From contig JAQOOI010000080.1 in assembly GCA_028554645.1 (NCBI GenBank), forward strand, positions 682,001-746,000: a stretch of DNA of 64,000 nt. Reading direction: 5' to 3'. The notes under the pieces are model-generated. The model saw only the letters and a list, made by a program, of their open reading frames with translations, made no database searches and was not told where the DNA came from. Positions 1 through 12,392 of this stretch are shown in pieces. The stretch comes from Omphalotus guepiniiformis (taxonomy: Eukaryota; Basidiomycota; Agaricomycetes; Agaricales; Omphalotaceae). Each line of letters starts with the position of its first letter. Position 1 is the stretch's first letter. Made by a program: the position numbers and the translations under genes.

Positions 1-88
1 TTACCTCCGCCGGGCCGTACTTGCCGCAAGTACTCTCAGGCCTTGAAGTTCAACGTCAACCAAGTCTCGAGATAGTACACCGAGCACG

Positions 89-2288
89 ATGACTCTGTTC
101 TGGATACTCCTTCTCGCAGTATCCGGAGCCCACTGTATCTCCCCTATATCCTTCAATACCGACCCTTCGACGCGCCAAATTCCACTATCAAGTTCCACAA
201 CATCATCCGGCGGCGATATATTACATCTTTCCAGTCTAAGCTCAGATCAATATGTTACTCTGACCCACCCAAGGATCTCTGGACATAGAGTACGTATCAA
301 GAAGACTGAGTTTTGTGATTCTACTGTAAAGTGAGAATGGGGTTAGCCTCGTTTACTAGCTAATTCGTGTTGATTTGGTTGGTGTGTGTATGTATGTAGC
401 GCGTATACTGGGTACCTCGACGTAGATGCTGGGGCAAAGCATCTGTTCTTCTACTTCTTTGAGAGCAGAGGTGATCCTGATAAAGGTACGTTGTCACAGG
501 AAGTGCCTTTCATGCAAAAATCTCTTACAGAAATACATTACTTACTACCTTCCAGACGATGTTATGATGTGGATAAACGGAGGTAACATGCATGTATTCT
601 CTAGTAGCAGACGTACTGAAATGCTGGCAAGGTCCCGGAAGTTCGTCTGCTACAGGTCTTCTGATGGAATTAGGTGATTGCCTCACCTCATTATCCTGGA
701 AACCCTACATACCACTAAAGACGTCATCCTATCTCATTCCTGAAGGACCTTGTAATATCGATATGTCTTCAACATCCAAGAACGGCACGACTTGGAACCC
801 GTATTCCTGGAACGAAGCTGCGAATATATTCTTCCTAGACCAACCGTAAGTATCCAGCTACTTAACCGATCTCATTCCACCTACTAAGTTATATATCACT
901 GCCATCTCAGAGTCGGAGTCGGATTTTCCTACGCTGATTTTGGAGAAACGATAGAGACGACCGAAGATGCCGCAAAGAATGTCGATGCCTTCATAAGGAT
1001 TTTCTTCGAGACGTTTACCCAGTTTAATGGAAGACGCTTGCACCTTTCGGGCGAGTCCTACGGGGTTCTGGCTGTTCTCCTTTTCAATGCTCGTGTGACT
1101 TACTGACGTGCTTTCATAACAAATCCATAGGGACGATATCTTCCGGTATTCGCTAGTGAGATTTATGACCAGAATCAGGTAGCAAACCGGGAAGGCCGGC
1201 CCACGCTAAATTTACATAGTGTGTTGATTGGTAACGGTAATACTGGTATCTCAACGTGAGTTATTATTGTCCCTTGGTATTGTACTTAGATCATGATTGC
1301 CTTTTGTTAATGCTGTGATCAGTCTCTATCCAGGACGCTTCGAAGTGGAATGTGGCACTGCTGCTTTGGATAAACCGTTCCAGGCTATTAGTACGTGCGT
1401 TCGAATGAAACTTGCGGTACGTTGCTTCAAAGGACCCATGAGTTTGATAACCGGAGGAGTCTCATGCTGTTATGCAGCTTCCTCGGTGTCAGTCAGCCAT
1501 GAAGGAAGGTTGCATAGACCAATTTGATTCAATCAATTGTCGTGCTGCTATCAATCTTTGTGATAGTGAACTGTCGACGGGAATGTGGGCCAGTGGTCTG
1601 TGTTTCTCCCATCGCGCTCGCTTGATTGATTGAAGACTTGTTCAATGAAGGGAGGAACGTATATGACATCTCAAAGGTACGGTGATCTGCTTTCAAACGC
1701 AAGTCTATTGATGTACATGAAACTGATTCAACTGGCACTGACAGATGTGCATTGGGGATGATCTATGCTACGCTGAGAACACAGCCATCAAAAAGTACCT
1801 AAATCTCCCAGAGACGCGGAAGATGCTCGGGGTCGAGTCACCAAGCAACTTCACTCTCTGGTCACCTGCAGTGAATACCGACTTTGATGTTCACATGGAC
1901 AAGTGGGCAGTCCCGACACATTACTACGTAGCGGGACTTCTTGATCGTGGTATTCGCATTCTCATCTATGCTGGTACGTATGATTGGCAGTGTAATTGGG
2001 TGTCGAATATGATGTGGGTTGATGCGTTGGAATGGAGCGGAGCGAGGGAGTATAGCAAGGCCCAATTTAGGGATTGGAAAGTGAACGGAAGGAAAGCAGG
2101 AGAGGTGAAGTCGACACCATTGTTAACGTTCGCGACAGTGAGGGAGGCGGGACACATGGGTACGTCAAACAACATGCGATGATCCCTTTCAGACGACTGA
2201 TGGTTGTGTTTTTTTTTTAGTCCCGCATGACAAGCCAGAGGAATCGTTGGAGATGATAACAAGATGGATAAGAAACCAGGAAATTTAG
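89..2288 (+). CDS. Secreted/vacuolar serine carboxypeptidase, peptidase family S10
   Basis: Spliced gene of about ten short introns that reads through intact. The first exon opens with a hydrophobic signal peptide (MTLFWILLLAVSGAHC). Landmarks follow in S10 order: an NAYTGYLDVD-type N-terminal strand, the oxyanion block WINGGPG (split by an intron near 572-629), the nucleophile motif SGESYGG (about 1047-1064, completed across an intron), the catalytic Asp in the YDW segment near 1980, and the catalytic His in GHMVPHDKP, split by the last intron (donor at 2160, acceptor ending at 2220). The family removes C-terminal residues from peptides in the vacuole or outside the cell. One oddity: the block normally reading GGPGCSS reads GGPGSSS here, so the conserved Cys is Ser. 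The start is the first Met before the signal peptide. The upstream promoter is mostly outside the window. Family confidence is high; exact exon ends are approximate. Confidence 0.9.
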
Positions 2289-3032
2289 GTATGCTCTGAT
2301 CATGAGCAGTACATGCTACTTACATGTTGTATGGCGCAATTGCGTTTGTATTCAACCTTCCGCCTTTATAATAAACTTTATTGGTTGGACCATTCAAAGA
2401 AACGGATATCGTTGTTCGTGATTGGCTGATGATGCCGACCCGAGACACAGGAACTTGTGAGCCGCTTTGATGGGCCTCGAAATTTCCAACCACGATCAAT
2501 ATTTTCATATTTTTCAACTCCTTTAGGCGACAAGTATTGAAGGACATTGCGGAGAGGGGCTAACAAAATTGTGAAAAGCATTGAAAGAAGACCATGATCG
2601 TATTGTTTCTCATTGAGACTGCTGCAGATGTATATGTACTTGAACGATAGGAGTGAAACAAGTAAAAAAACTGGAGGATGTTTCCATGGAAATAGGTTGA
2701 AAGGGCAGATGACCGAATGAGCCGAGTCCAATCAATGCAGAGCCCATCGGATTGGGTTCATTCCCAGCTCTGCAGTTTCATACAAAAGCTCATCTCCTCC
2801 ATCAATAATGTCTCCTCACCCCTTTCCCTGCTTTTTCCTCCCCCTTCTTGCCCTGGTATGTTTTTCTTTTTCTTCTTTCATTTCTTCTGTCTTCAACTCT
2901 CACTAAACCTCTCTTCTCTAGTCTTTCTTTTTGGGCTGCGCCCCTGGTCCTCCTTCTTCGTTCCATTTCAAGCCCTATCCACGTTCCTTTTAAGCAGGCT
3001 TTCAGTCCAGCAGCTGTATTATTTCATTCAGA
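2289..3032. other. Intergenic: 3' flank of the carboxypeptidase and promoter of the ferritin-like gene
   Basis: No reading frame with coding character was found. From about 2815 to 2985 the plus strand carries long CT-rich tracts, usual upstream of strongly expressed fungal genes, running up to the start codon at 3033. Confidence 0.6.
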
Positions 3033-4574
3033 ATGCGTTACGCTACGTCTATCCTTTATCTGGCAGCGCCTCTTGCAGCCTATGCTGCTCCCGTTAAGCG
3101 TGTAGCCGCCCTTGATGTCACGGTTCTCAGTACGTCCTATGTTTTTTATTTATTAAAAATTTCACATGCTAACTCGCTACAAATAGAATTCGCCGACGTT
3201 CTTGAGCAACTCGAATCACAGTTTTATTCCACTGCTCTGTCCAAGTTCACCGACTCTGATTTCAGTTCTGCTGGATTCAGCGCTAGCCTTATTGCTACTC
3301 AACAGATTACTGTTATTCAATCTGATGAGTCTACTCATGCATCCGTCCTCGAGGTACGCACATATTCTTCCCTCTACACCACCAAAAATCACAAGTCTAA
3401 CCCAAGCTCTATCACAGGCCGAGTTAGCCGCTCTCGGAGAGTCCCCAATCACCTCTTGCTCATTCAACTTTGACTCTGCCCTCACGGACGTCGCAACAAT
3501 GGCAGCTACAGCACGTGTCGTAGAAAACCTCGGTGTATCAGCTTACCTCGGTGCCGCTCAACTAGTTTCCGACCCTCAATTGTTGGAAGCTGCAGGCTCG
3601 ATTTTAACCGTTGAAGCTCGTCATCAGACTATTCTTAATGTTCTTTCTGGAACTGGTTCTGCGATTCCGGCTGCTTTTGATCTTGCGTTGACTCCTAGTG
3701 AGGTTTTGGCTGTGGCTACTCCTTTCATTAATGGAGCTTGCGATCTTGGTGTTCCTGGTATGTATTGCGCGGGGAAGTGTACTTTTGTATGTGCTTACTG
3801 ACGATTCCCTCTTTCTTTCTTTCCTGCCAACCCATCTCTTGCAATCACGAACACAGGCTCAGTTGGTCCCGGCACCACCTTGACATTCCAGTCCTCTGCT
3901 ATCAACTCATCCGTCTCTACAGACGTAAGTGACTCTATATTTTCATTCTACCACCCCCAAACTCATCACAACCCAACCCAACCACAGACAGTCTATCCTG
4001 CCAAATGCTAGTCGGTGGAAACCCCATCTCAATCTCCCTTCCATACTCCAGCTGCACAGTCCCAGAAGGCATAAACGGTCCCGTCGCAATCTTCATCACA
4101 TCAGATAACAACCCTCTTCAGTCCAACGTCGTTAACCGTGCAAGCGCCAATAACATCCTTGCAGGACCTACATTGGCTTTCATTGACACTTCATCGGAGA
4201 TGCTCGGACAGATGGTTCGCGTTAGCAGTGGTTCTGGTTCTGCGTCTGCGGTTTCGAGTGTGACGACGCAGACTATTAGTCCTGATGAGGCTTCGTCTAT
4301 TATTGCTTCTGGATCTGCTGTGGCGACTGATGCTGCTGCTGCGACTGCGACTGATTCGTCTGCGGCTTCTGCTTCTGCTTCTGTTACGGACTCTGCTGCT
4401 GCTGCTGTCGCGACTGACTCATCAGCAGCTTCGGCTACGGATTCTGCTGCCTCTGCTAGCGCATCGAGCGTTAACAATGCAAACTCTACACCTGGAGGAC
4501 CTAACATGTTCACTGGTCCTTCAGCTGATGGCAGTATACAAGTAGACGGCTGGTCAAACCTCCCTGCTAATTGA
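3033..4574 (+). CDS. Secreted Rds1-like protein with ferritin-like (Ferritin_2) fold
   Basis: Starts with a signal peptide (MRYATSILYLAAPLAAYA) and contains several short introns (first donor about 3131, acceptor ending 3186). The mature N-terminal half is a helical ferritin-like domain. It has an early Glu-rich helix (LEQLESQFY) and two ExxH motifs (ESTH near 3330, EARH near 3613), which are the expected di-iron ligand pattern. The C-terminal half carries a Ser/Ala/Thr/Asp low-complexity stretch and ends GWSNLPAN, with no GPI-type hydrophobic tail. Fungal homologues are called stress-response protein Rds1; their biochemical role is not established. Metal binding is inferred from the motifs only. 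Confidence 0.8.
4300..4480 (+). repeat. Low-complexity Ala/Ser/Thr/Asp codon repeat inside the Rds1-like gene
   Basis: Imperfect repeats of gct/tct/gcg/act/gat codons encode units such as ATDAAAAT, SAASASAS and VTDSAAA. This looks like a flexible, probably O-glycosylated spacer in a secreted protein, and its length may vary between strains. Confidence 0.75.
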
Positions 4575-5180
4575 TTTAGACGACGAGTCACATAGCATCA
4601 GGTTGGGGTAGTTGGGGGGTTTTGAAAACATTTCTGCATGGTCTGGTTCACTTTTGACGTTTATTGATGGGACTCTTTTTCTTGCATTGGACTTTTTACT
4701 TGTGTTTTGTGTTTTTGCTTTTTTCAAGGACATTGGCTTACCTTGCCATTTTGATGGAGGGGTGATAGATGTTACTTATATACCTACCGCATTCTCTTTG
4801 GTTATGATTCACAGCTGTTTTATTTCTGTTCTGTTAGCTGGATTTTAAAAGGCTGTGGTAATACGCGCTCTTTCGTGGTCCGTCGTTGTTGTTTCTTTTT
4901 TATGCTTGACCGGTGTAAGCACAAGAGGGGAGGGAGGGTCCTTATTCTACTGGATGTAGTATACCTTTGTGCCAATAGCGATACACATTTAACCAGGGAA
5001 TAACTGAGCGTGGGCGTGCGAGTGAATCTTCAGAGGCCTCAGAAAACCAACTCTGCATATTAAATAATTTGAATTCCTAATGCCAAGTGTGCTCTAATAC
5101 AATTTGCGACCATGTAAAGAAATAAATACATCGAACGACGACAAGTCAGCGCGCCTCCATTACGCAACACGATACAAAAT
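4575..5180. other. Intergenic between convergent genes
   Basis: Tail-to-tail region holding the two 3' ends. Frames are short, low-complexity and T-rich on the plus strand near 4670-4740. Nothing else is recognised. Confidence 0.55.
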
Positions 5181-6724
5181 TCAATCATCATCGGTATCAT
5201 CACTCGAGGTATACTCCTCCTCATCGTTACTATCATCTTGAACCTCGGCAGCGAGAGTATTCATCGATATCGGGCCACCGGAAGGCTGTGACGGCTGAGG
5301 CTGAGGCTCAGGACTCCCCGCTCCAATAGCTTCAACAAGGAAATCATCAACCACATCATCCTCTTCCAGATGCTCAACCTCACCCTCATCGTCCTCTCCC
5401 AGATGTTGATTTATTAACGCCTCTAATGCGTCCATCTCCTCTTCTCCTTCATCTACAGTCGCAGTCGGTGCTAGTGCGGGAGCGTCTACTTCAGACCACT
5501 CGTCTTCCGAATCCGATACAGCAGCCGGTGGAGAGGAAGGTGGTGGCTGCGTTGGCTGCGGCTGGCGTGAAACTGTCTTTTTGGATGGTGGAGGAACAGG
5601 CGCAGGAAGAGGTGTGTACGAACTCGATGTCCCAGGCAATTCAAGACGATATTCTTGAGGAGCAGGAGGTGAAGGTTCTCGCTTCTTTGCCTTGGGTACA
5701 GGCGGAGGCGAAGGTCGAGTACGTTTTGTCGGTCGTCCAAACTCCAGCTCTTCCTCTTCTGCGTCCGAAAAGGTCGGCGTCTGACGTTTGGCGGGCTTCT
5801 TGGATTTGGTCGGTGCGGGTCTTGCAGCTGGTACTTCTGCTGTGCGCGCTTTGGTAGCCGGTGGCTTCTTAGGAAGACGCTGGGTAGGCGCAGGTGCCGG
5901 TTTGGGTACTTGACTAAGAGGTATTTCCTCTTCTTCGACGACCATTGGCGGCTTTGTTAGTAGAGAATCTGGAAGAATATCTTCAAAGATGTCGTCCGCA
6001 TCTTCTTGCAAGGGAGGTGTTGGATTCTTTGACGAGGTCGAGCTGTGATGTGATGAGGTGGAAGGGGGATTGGCTAGAGCATATATTGAGGTAAAGATCC
6101 CTGTGGAGTGAGATAGACAGTGTTCACTCACCGGAAGGTTGGTCTGAGGTCGAGACAAGTCGCCTTTGAGGATGTTCGAGTGCTATGAACGATTCAACTT
6201 TTTCAAGGGTAAAGCTCTATAGACAAGTATAAGAACCACAGAGTGCATTATAACAGCCAGCGCTTACCCCGGTCTCCTCGTCGTACACGAGCGCGCAAGC
6301 CCAGTCTTTGGCTGCGGTCTCGTTGCCAGAAAATTCATGTATCTCTCCAGGCTACAACACAATACTATCAGAAGAAGAAGAGAATTCAAAACACATCAGT
6401 ACACACCTGAGTACTAGGATGCGTCACGATCACTGAGTTGCTAGATGCGTCGTTCCCCCGTTTCACCTCTAAAGTCCCCGATTGCGTCGTATCAATAGAC
6501 GACGGTTTAAAGTAGTCTTTATTGAGAGCACATTAGACAGGGCACGCCATGATTTGAAGCTGGTACCTACATCGAACAGAATAGAACTCGCGATCCGGTA
6601 GGTTACCTCGCTTTGGAGGAGGTGCACCACCTTTTCGCGCGTAGAGAGCCCTTTTGAACGAAGTACCTACAGAGACCTTGTGTCGACCTTGTGGAGGAGA
6701 CCAATGACTACTAGTAGAAGCCAT
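5181..6724 (-). CDS. ELL-associated factor (EAF) family transcription elongation protein
   Basis: Minus-strand gene with about four exons, starting MASTSSHWSPPQGRHKVSVG. The N-terminal region (first 110 residues or so) has the EAF N-terminal domain pattern: FKRALYARKG, then YFKPSSIDTTQSGTLEV, then a VIVTHP block and a late ETG segment. The remaining two thirds is Pro/Ser/acidic and disordered, ending in an acidic, Asp-rich tail with a short helical EALINQHLG motif. EAF proteins bind ELL and stimulate Pol II elongation in the nucleus. Basic patches (TKRTRPSPPP) suggest nuclear localisation. Assignment rests on the N-terminal domain; the tail is not informative. The ATG at 6722-6724 is the first in-frame Met. 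Confidence 0.78.
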
Positions 6725-7107
6725 TTGAAGAGGGACTGAAGGAGAAGGAAGTGATTCAGGTGGTGGGCCGTGGCCACTTTTTTTAAAGTCACATTTCGGC
6801 GTTTAGCAGCTTTGTGCCACATTACCAAATTAGCTCATAAAGATCCGCAAATTCCAAATTCTTTATTATATTCCTTTTTACATTGTTCTCTGAGCTCAGT
6901 GCAACGAGGTTTTGCAATTTGGACAAGTATGTATTGCTATATAGTAGATGTGAGTCGGGAACCGAGCACCCCGAGCTTGGTGAGATACTTCAAGCCTTCA
7001 GTTTCGGACAACTCGGTGAAATCGCTCAAATCTCCCAATTCATCTGACTGGAACCGAAGAGTTACCACGTAAAAGCCATAGAAAAAACATAGCATATGAT
7101 ACGAAAC
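6725..7107. other. Intergenic: EAF promoter and 3' flank of KRR1
   Basis: 383 bp between two minus-strand genes. No convincing coding frame and no clear TATA box. Confidence 0.5.
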
Positions 7108-8709
<1,602 letters not shown>

Positions 8710-8829
8710 GGTGGTGAAGAACTTCAAAAAAGTGATAATACGGATCACGTGTTTGCAATTCTGCTCTTACTCCCCCCCAATAATCCTTTGTCCAATAACC
8801 AGTAACTCAGTCTTTTACCTTCTTCCACC
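8710..8829. promoter_or_regulatory. 120-bp bidirectional promoter between KRR1 and NCBP3
   Basis: Only 120 bp separates the two start codons. It contains a CACGTG E-box (8746-8751) and two CCAAT boxes (8777-8781, 8792-8796), plus a C-run. These match known Cbf1/bHLH and CCAAT-complex sites; their use here is inferred. Confidence 0.6.
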
Positions 8830-10122
8830 ATGGACATGTCTCCTGATATCGCTGGTTTTGAGCAACCATTCTCTACACTATCTTACGACGACTCAGTACC
8901 TTACGAAGACCAGCTTCCGACCAACTCTGAAACTACTGGTCTCGCCAGTCGCATAGGCAACACCAAAGTGTATCTGCTCTCTGAATCATCTGTGCCGAGA
9001 GTGGGCAAGGTGCGCTGGTAGCATTGGAGCAGTTGCGCGAACACGAGCCTGACGCCAGCATTTACTATCCAACTTTTTTTTTCTGAAAACGGTAAGCGTA
9101 AACGAGATGATGAAGAAGGAGAAGGAGAAGGAGAAGAGCCTGTGGTGGAGGGTCTCGGAGCTGAGGATGTCGAAATGGATGGAGGTAAATACACAATGCT
9201 TCCCTTGTTTCACACAAAATTCAAATACCTAATACACTCGAACGTAGATCCCAGCCTCAGGGGAAACGCTTTACTGCTAACAGGCACACCAATATCCCAT
9301 TTACCGACTGCACGATTATTCGCGTACGCCACACACTTCGATACGCATCCTCTGGGTATGGAATGGGTGGACGATAATACCTGCGTCTTTGTCTTCGACA
9401 CCAAACTAGCAGCTCAAACGGGATATCGGTATCTTCGCAAGGCTGCCTCCGAAGAACCAGACACGGAAGGCTTTATCACAGCAAAGCCTATTCCCATAGC
9501 GTTTTGGCCACCCGAGGAGCGTATCAACAAGAGTCTAGGAAAAGGCGAAGGGTTGAAGGGTATAATTAGACTACGTTGGGCGAGGGTTGATGATGTGAAG
9601 AAGAAGGGCGCGAAGAAGGATAGCGAGTTTTATAGGAAGCATGGTAGGCTGGCAGGAAAGGAGCTTTTCAATGGAAGAGAGCTCCAGGGCGCAACAAAAC
9701 GAAGGCGGAAAGACGATGAGGAAGACTTGGCACTGCAGAGGGAGCGATTGGACAACGAACTCAATGAGTTCTTAGCAGAGGATGATCCTGATGTCGAGCT
9801 ACCGGAATCGTCATCTCCACCGTCGAAGATGCGCTCAGACTATATCGCTGCAGATGGTAGAACGTTGCTCGAACGGACTTCGCTTACCGGTATCCTTTCA
9901 GACAAAACACCTGATCTGGCTTCTCGTCTCACAGCACCCTTACCTCGTCGCGCTAGGCAGCGTAATCCTATTAGCTTGGAGGACAGGTTGTGGTCGGACA
10001 AGAAGGTTAATGACAGACGAAATGGTGGAAGAACATCATCGAGGCCAAGTCGAGATCGGCCAAAGAAAAGTCAGCAGGAGCTTGATGATGAGCTGGACGC
10101 CTTTCTGAATGAACAGGATTGA
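8830..10122 (+). CDS. NCBP3: Nuclear cap-binding protein subunit 3 (NCBP3/C17orf85 family)
   Basis: Three exons. Exon 1 is 8830-9009 (ends SVPRVGK). Exon 2 is read from about 9097 (RKRDDEEGEGEGEE), giving an 87-nt intron with a weak GTGCGC donor, the least certain join. Exon 3 starts at 9248 after a clear GTAAAT...TAG intron. The conserved RRM-like NCBP3 domain lies at the start of exon 3: ALLLTGTPISHLPTARLFAY, then HPLGMEWVDDNTCVFVF. After a basic KKKGAKKDSEFYRKHGR segment the tail is disordered and ends LDDELDAFLNEQD, resembling the UAP56-binding motif of mRNA-export adaptors. NCBP3 pairs with NCBP1 in an alternative cap-binding complex for poly(A)+ RNA export in animals; the fungal role is inferred. 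The partner gene NCBP1 lies 5.5 kb downstream in this window. Confidence 0.82.
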
Positions 10123-10276
10123 CTTGGGACTTTATACTATGTATTTCCAGTATTTATGCTTTCTCTTGTATTTTTCTCTACCCCACTCTCAATAGTAATT
10201 AATACAGTCGCAATGCGTGACATTGATACGTGGTCACAGTGTGACCCGACGCGTTCTTTCCTCCAACATCACCGTC

Positions 10277-11904
10277 ATGGACGACGACCTGAACGTTAAA
10301 GATCGCCTAAATGCTCGAGACAACCTCAACAATGTGAACAACGACAAAGTCAACTATCGTCAAGAACCTAGTATATTGTCTAGAATACGCGAATTTAATC
10401 ACCACGCTTTCAACTCGATTGGCACTCTGTTTTCTCATCAAGCCTCTTATCAAGATCCTCATGAAGCCCGCTTTGACGAGGACGATGGGAACGTCGATGA
10501 TTATGATGTCTGGGACCCTGCTTCTGAACTATTTGGGTCTTATTTTCAAGATCAACGCGATCTTGGTACGCGTCGCGCTCTCGATGAGACTCGACAGGGT
10601 ACCTCCGGACTCAGATGTTCTGATCCCTCTGCTTTTTCAATCATCGACACACCTACGCCTTCGCGTCCTGCTACTCCCAGGAACCGAACCTTTGACGTCA
10701 AACGCCTCGTCCACAACTTTTCACGCACCTCGAGCTTTGGTCGCAATAATGAACCACTTCGAACGTCTGACAACGTAACATCAGAAGATAATCAAGGCAT
10801 CCTGCTACGTGTTCTAGATCTATCCTCAAATCGGCCGTCTTACTACGCACCTCACAAGCAAGATCCTCAATTCGTCTCTTCATCAAGTTCTACCACTATC
10901 GCAGCAAGCTACTCGCACTCATCCACTGGTGCATCCTCCGATGATACACCACCTTTATCTCCAGATGACAGCTTTCTCGGGACTTGCCCTTCCTCCCTCT
11001 CTCAAGAGTCACTCGATGACCACGAAGTTCGACCTCACTCGGAAGAAATACGGGAAGGGAAGAAACCCGAACGCGCTATCGTAAGTGAATTCCATCGGAG
11101 CCATCGAATTGAGATATATCATCTGATGGTTATACGCGTATGTTTAGTGCTACGACACGTTGATTGACGACCTTGCTGGTGACTCAAACTCGACGATCTA
11201 TTCTCAAACTCACGATGCGGGGGAGTGGTATGGCTTGGAGTACACACTAGAACTAAGTTGCAAGGAGCGTCGAGTATCCGAGACTAACTCCTACGACGGA
11301 TCCGTCGGAGAATCATCCAGAGTAGGTTGCTCAACAGCCAATCAGTCGCAAAACAATCTAATCACACCGCACAGAGTCGTGAATCTTGGGCAGCTCTACG
11401 ACGCGGAGCGATTCACCCTTTCTTCGAAGATGAGGATTACTACCAATGGAAGAACTGGCATCGGTATCTCGACCATGAAGACGAGAAACGCAAACATCGG
11501 AAAGGGTTCGAGTTCAAGGCTCGTTCAAAGGATCTCGCGTGGCTTTATTTGAACGAAATGCGGATGAGAGAGATTATGTATTGGCAACTGGTTAGTTTGT
11601 TTTTTCTTGCCTACCCCCCACGCCGGTGATGTTACTGTTTTATAGGAAGTCTATGGAATGGTCGGGAATGATGTGAGAGAAAGGATTGCTGCTCTTACGG
11701 AACATCGTCGAGTACGTGTCTCAGACCGACATCTTATACCCACTGTTCATGGTCTTGCTATAGGACCCATATTACCCTCCCAAGGAACACAATTTAGGCT
11801 GGTATCTCAAACGCTCGCGTTCCATTTGCTGCCTTCGTGAACTTGTTCCGAAAGCGACCCCAAGCTTGATTAGTTCCCGACCGCATCGTGATCCTGAATG
11901 TTGA
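10277..11904 (+). CDS. Hypothetical protein, not recognised
   Basis: Four or more exons reading through to a TGA at 11902-11904, about 475 aa. The start used is MDDDLNVKDRLN; an in-frame Met at 10217 is an alternative. The first 300 residues are polar and Ser/Thr/Asp-rich (PSRPATPRNR, SSSSSTTIAASYSHSSTG), typical of a disordered phosphoprotein. The last 140 residues look folded and aromatic-rich: ESWAALRRGAIHPFFEDED, WKNWHRYLDHEDEKRKHRK, LAWLYLNEMRMREIMYWQ, then across a 52-nt intron (11712-11763) DPYYPPKEHNLGWYLKRSR. No transmembrane segment or signal peptide is visible. I do not recognise the family. The C-terminal block is the part to search with. Confidence 0.7.
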
Positions 11905-12392
11905 CAAAGTCTCGCTTTTTCCTTTGGAATTTTGCACGTGCATAGAATTCATAAGATTCGTACGATGTAGGTATAAGTATGTATAATGTATATTGTGAAC
12001 GAAGGGAGGGAGTAATGATGTGGGTAGTAATGTAATGTGCAACACAAGAAAGTGGAAGATAGCAATGTGATAGTGATGTGCTGTTGTACAGAGGTGTTAC
12101 GAAGATATCATGTCCGAACATTCACGTCTCGCCTGACATGCAGGGTATATGCTACGAGCGCGCATTCAAACCGAATGTTGATACAGAAAATAGAAGTGTC
12201 CCTGCACACAGCGAGAAAAGGCGGTAAGGAAGAACGTCTAGTATTGTTGGCATAGGCCATTTGGCGTCCGTGAACGTGAGGTCGTGAAATTAGATGTAGA
12301 TTTTACTTCATGCGAGGATACTTTTGCTCTTTTGACGTGCAAATGCGAAGGTCGCCTGTCCGGAGATCGTTCCCTTCTAGCTCTCTCTTTTT
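11905..12392. other. Intergenic between convergent genes
   Basis: Tail-to-tail 3' flanks, with a CACGTG at 11935-11940 and AT-rich repeats around 11970-12060. No gene seen. Confidence 0.5.

Noticed and set aside
1..198. Minus-strand frame at the left edge
   Set aside because: Overlaps the carboxypeptidase start and signal peptide on the other strand; no recognisable protein.
4118..4591. Minus-strand Ala/Glu-rich frame
   Set aside because: Antisense of the low-complexity tail of the Rds1-like gene.
5426..5857. Plus-strand frame opposite EAF
   Set aside because: Shadow of the Pro/Ser-rich EAF tail. The EAF frame is supported by its N-terminal domain and splice joins.
9022..9084. Short protein-like stretch (ALVALEQLREHEPDASIYY) between NCBP3 exons 1 and 2
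   Set aside because: It is out of phase with both exons and ends in a stop. The intron 9010-9096 joins the exons in phase, although its donor is weak.
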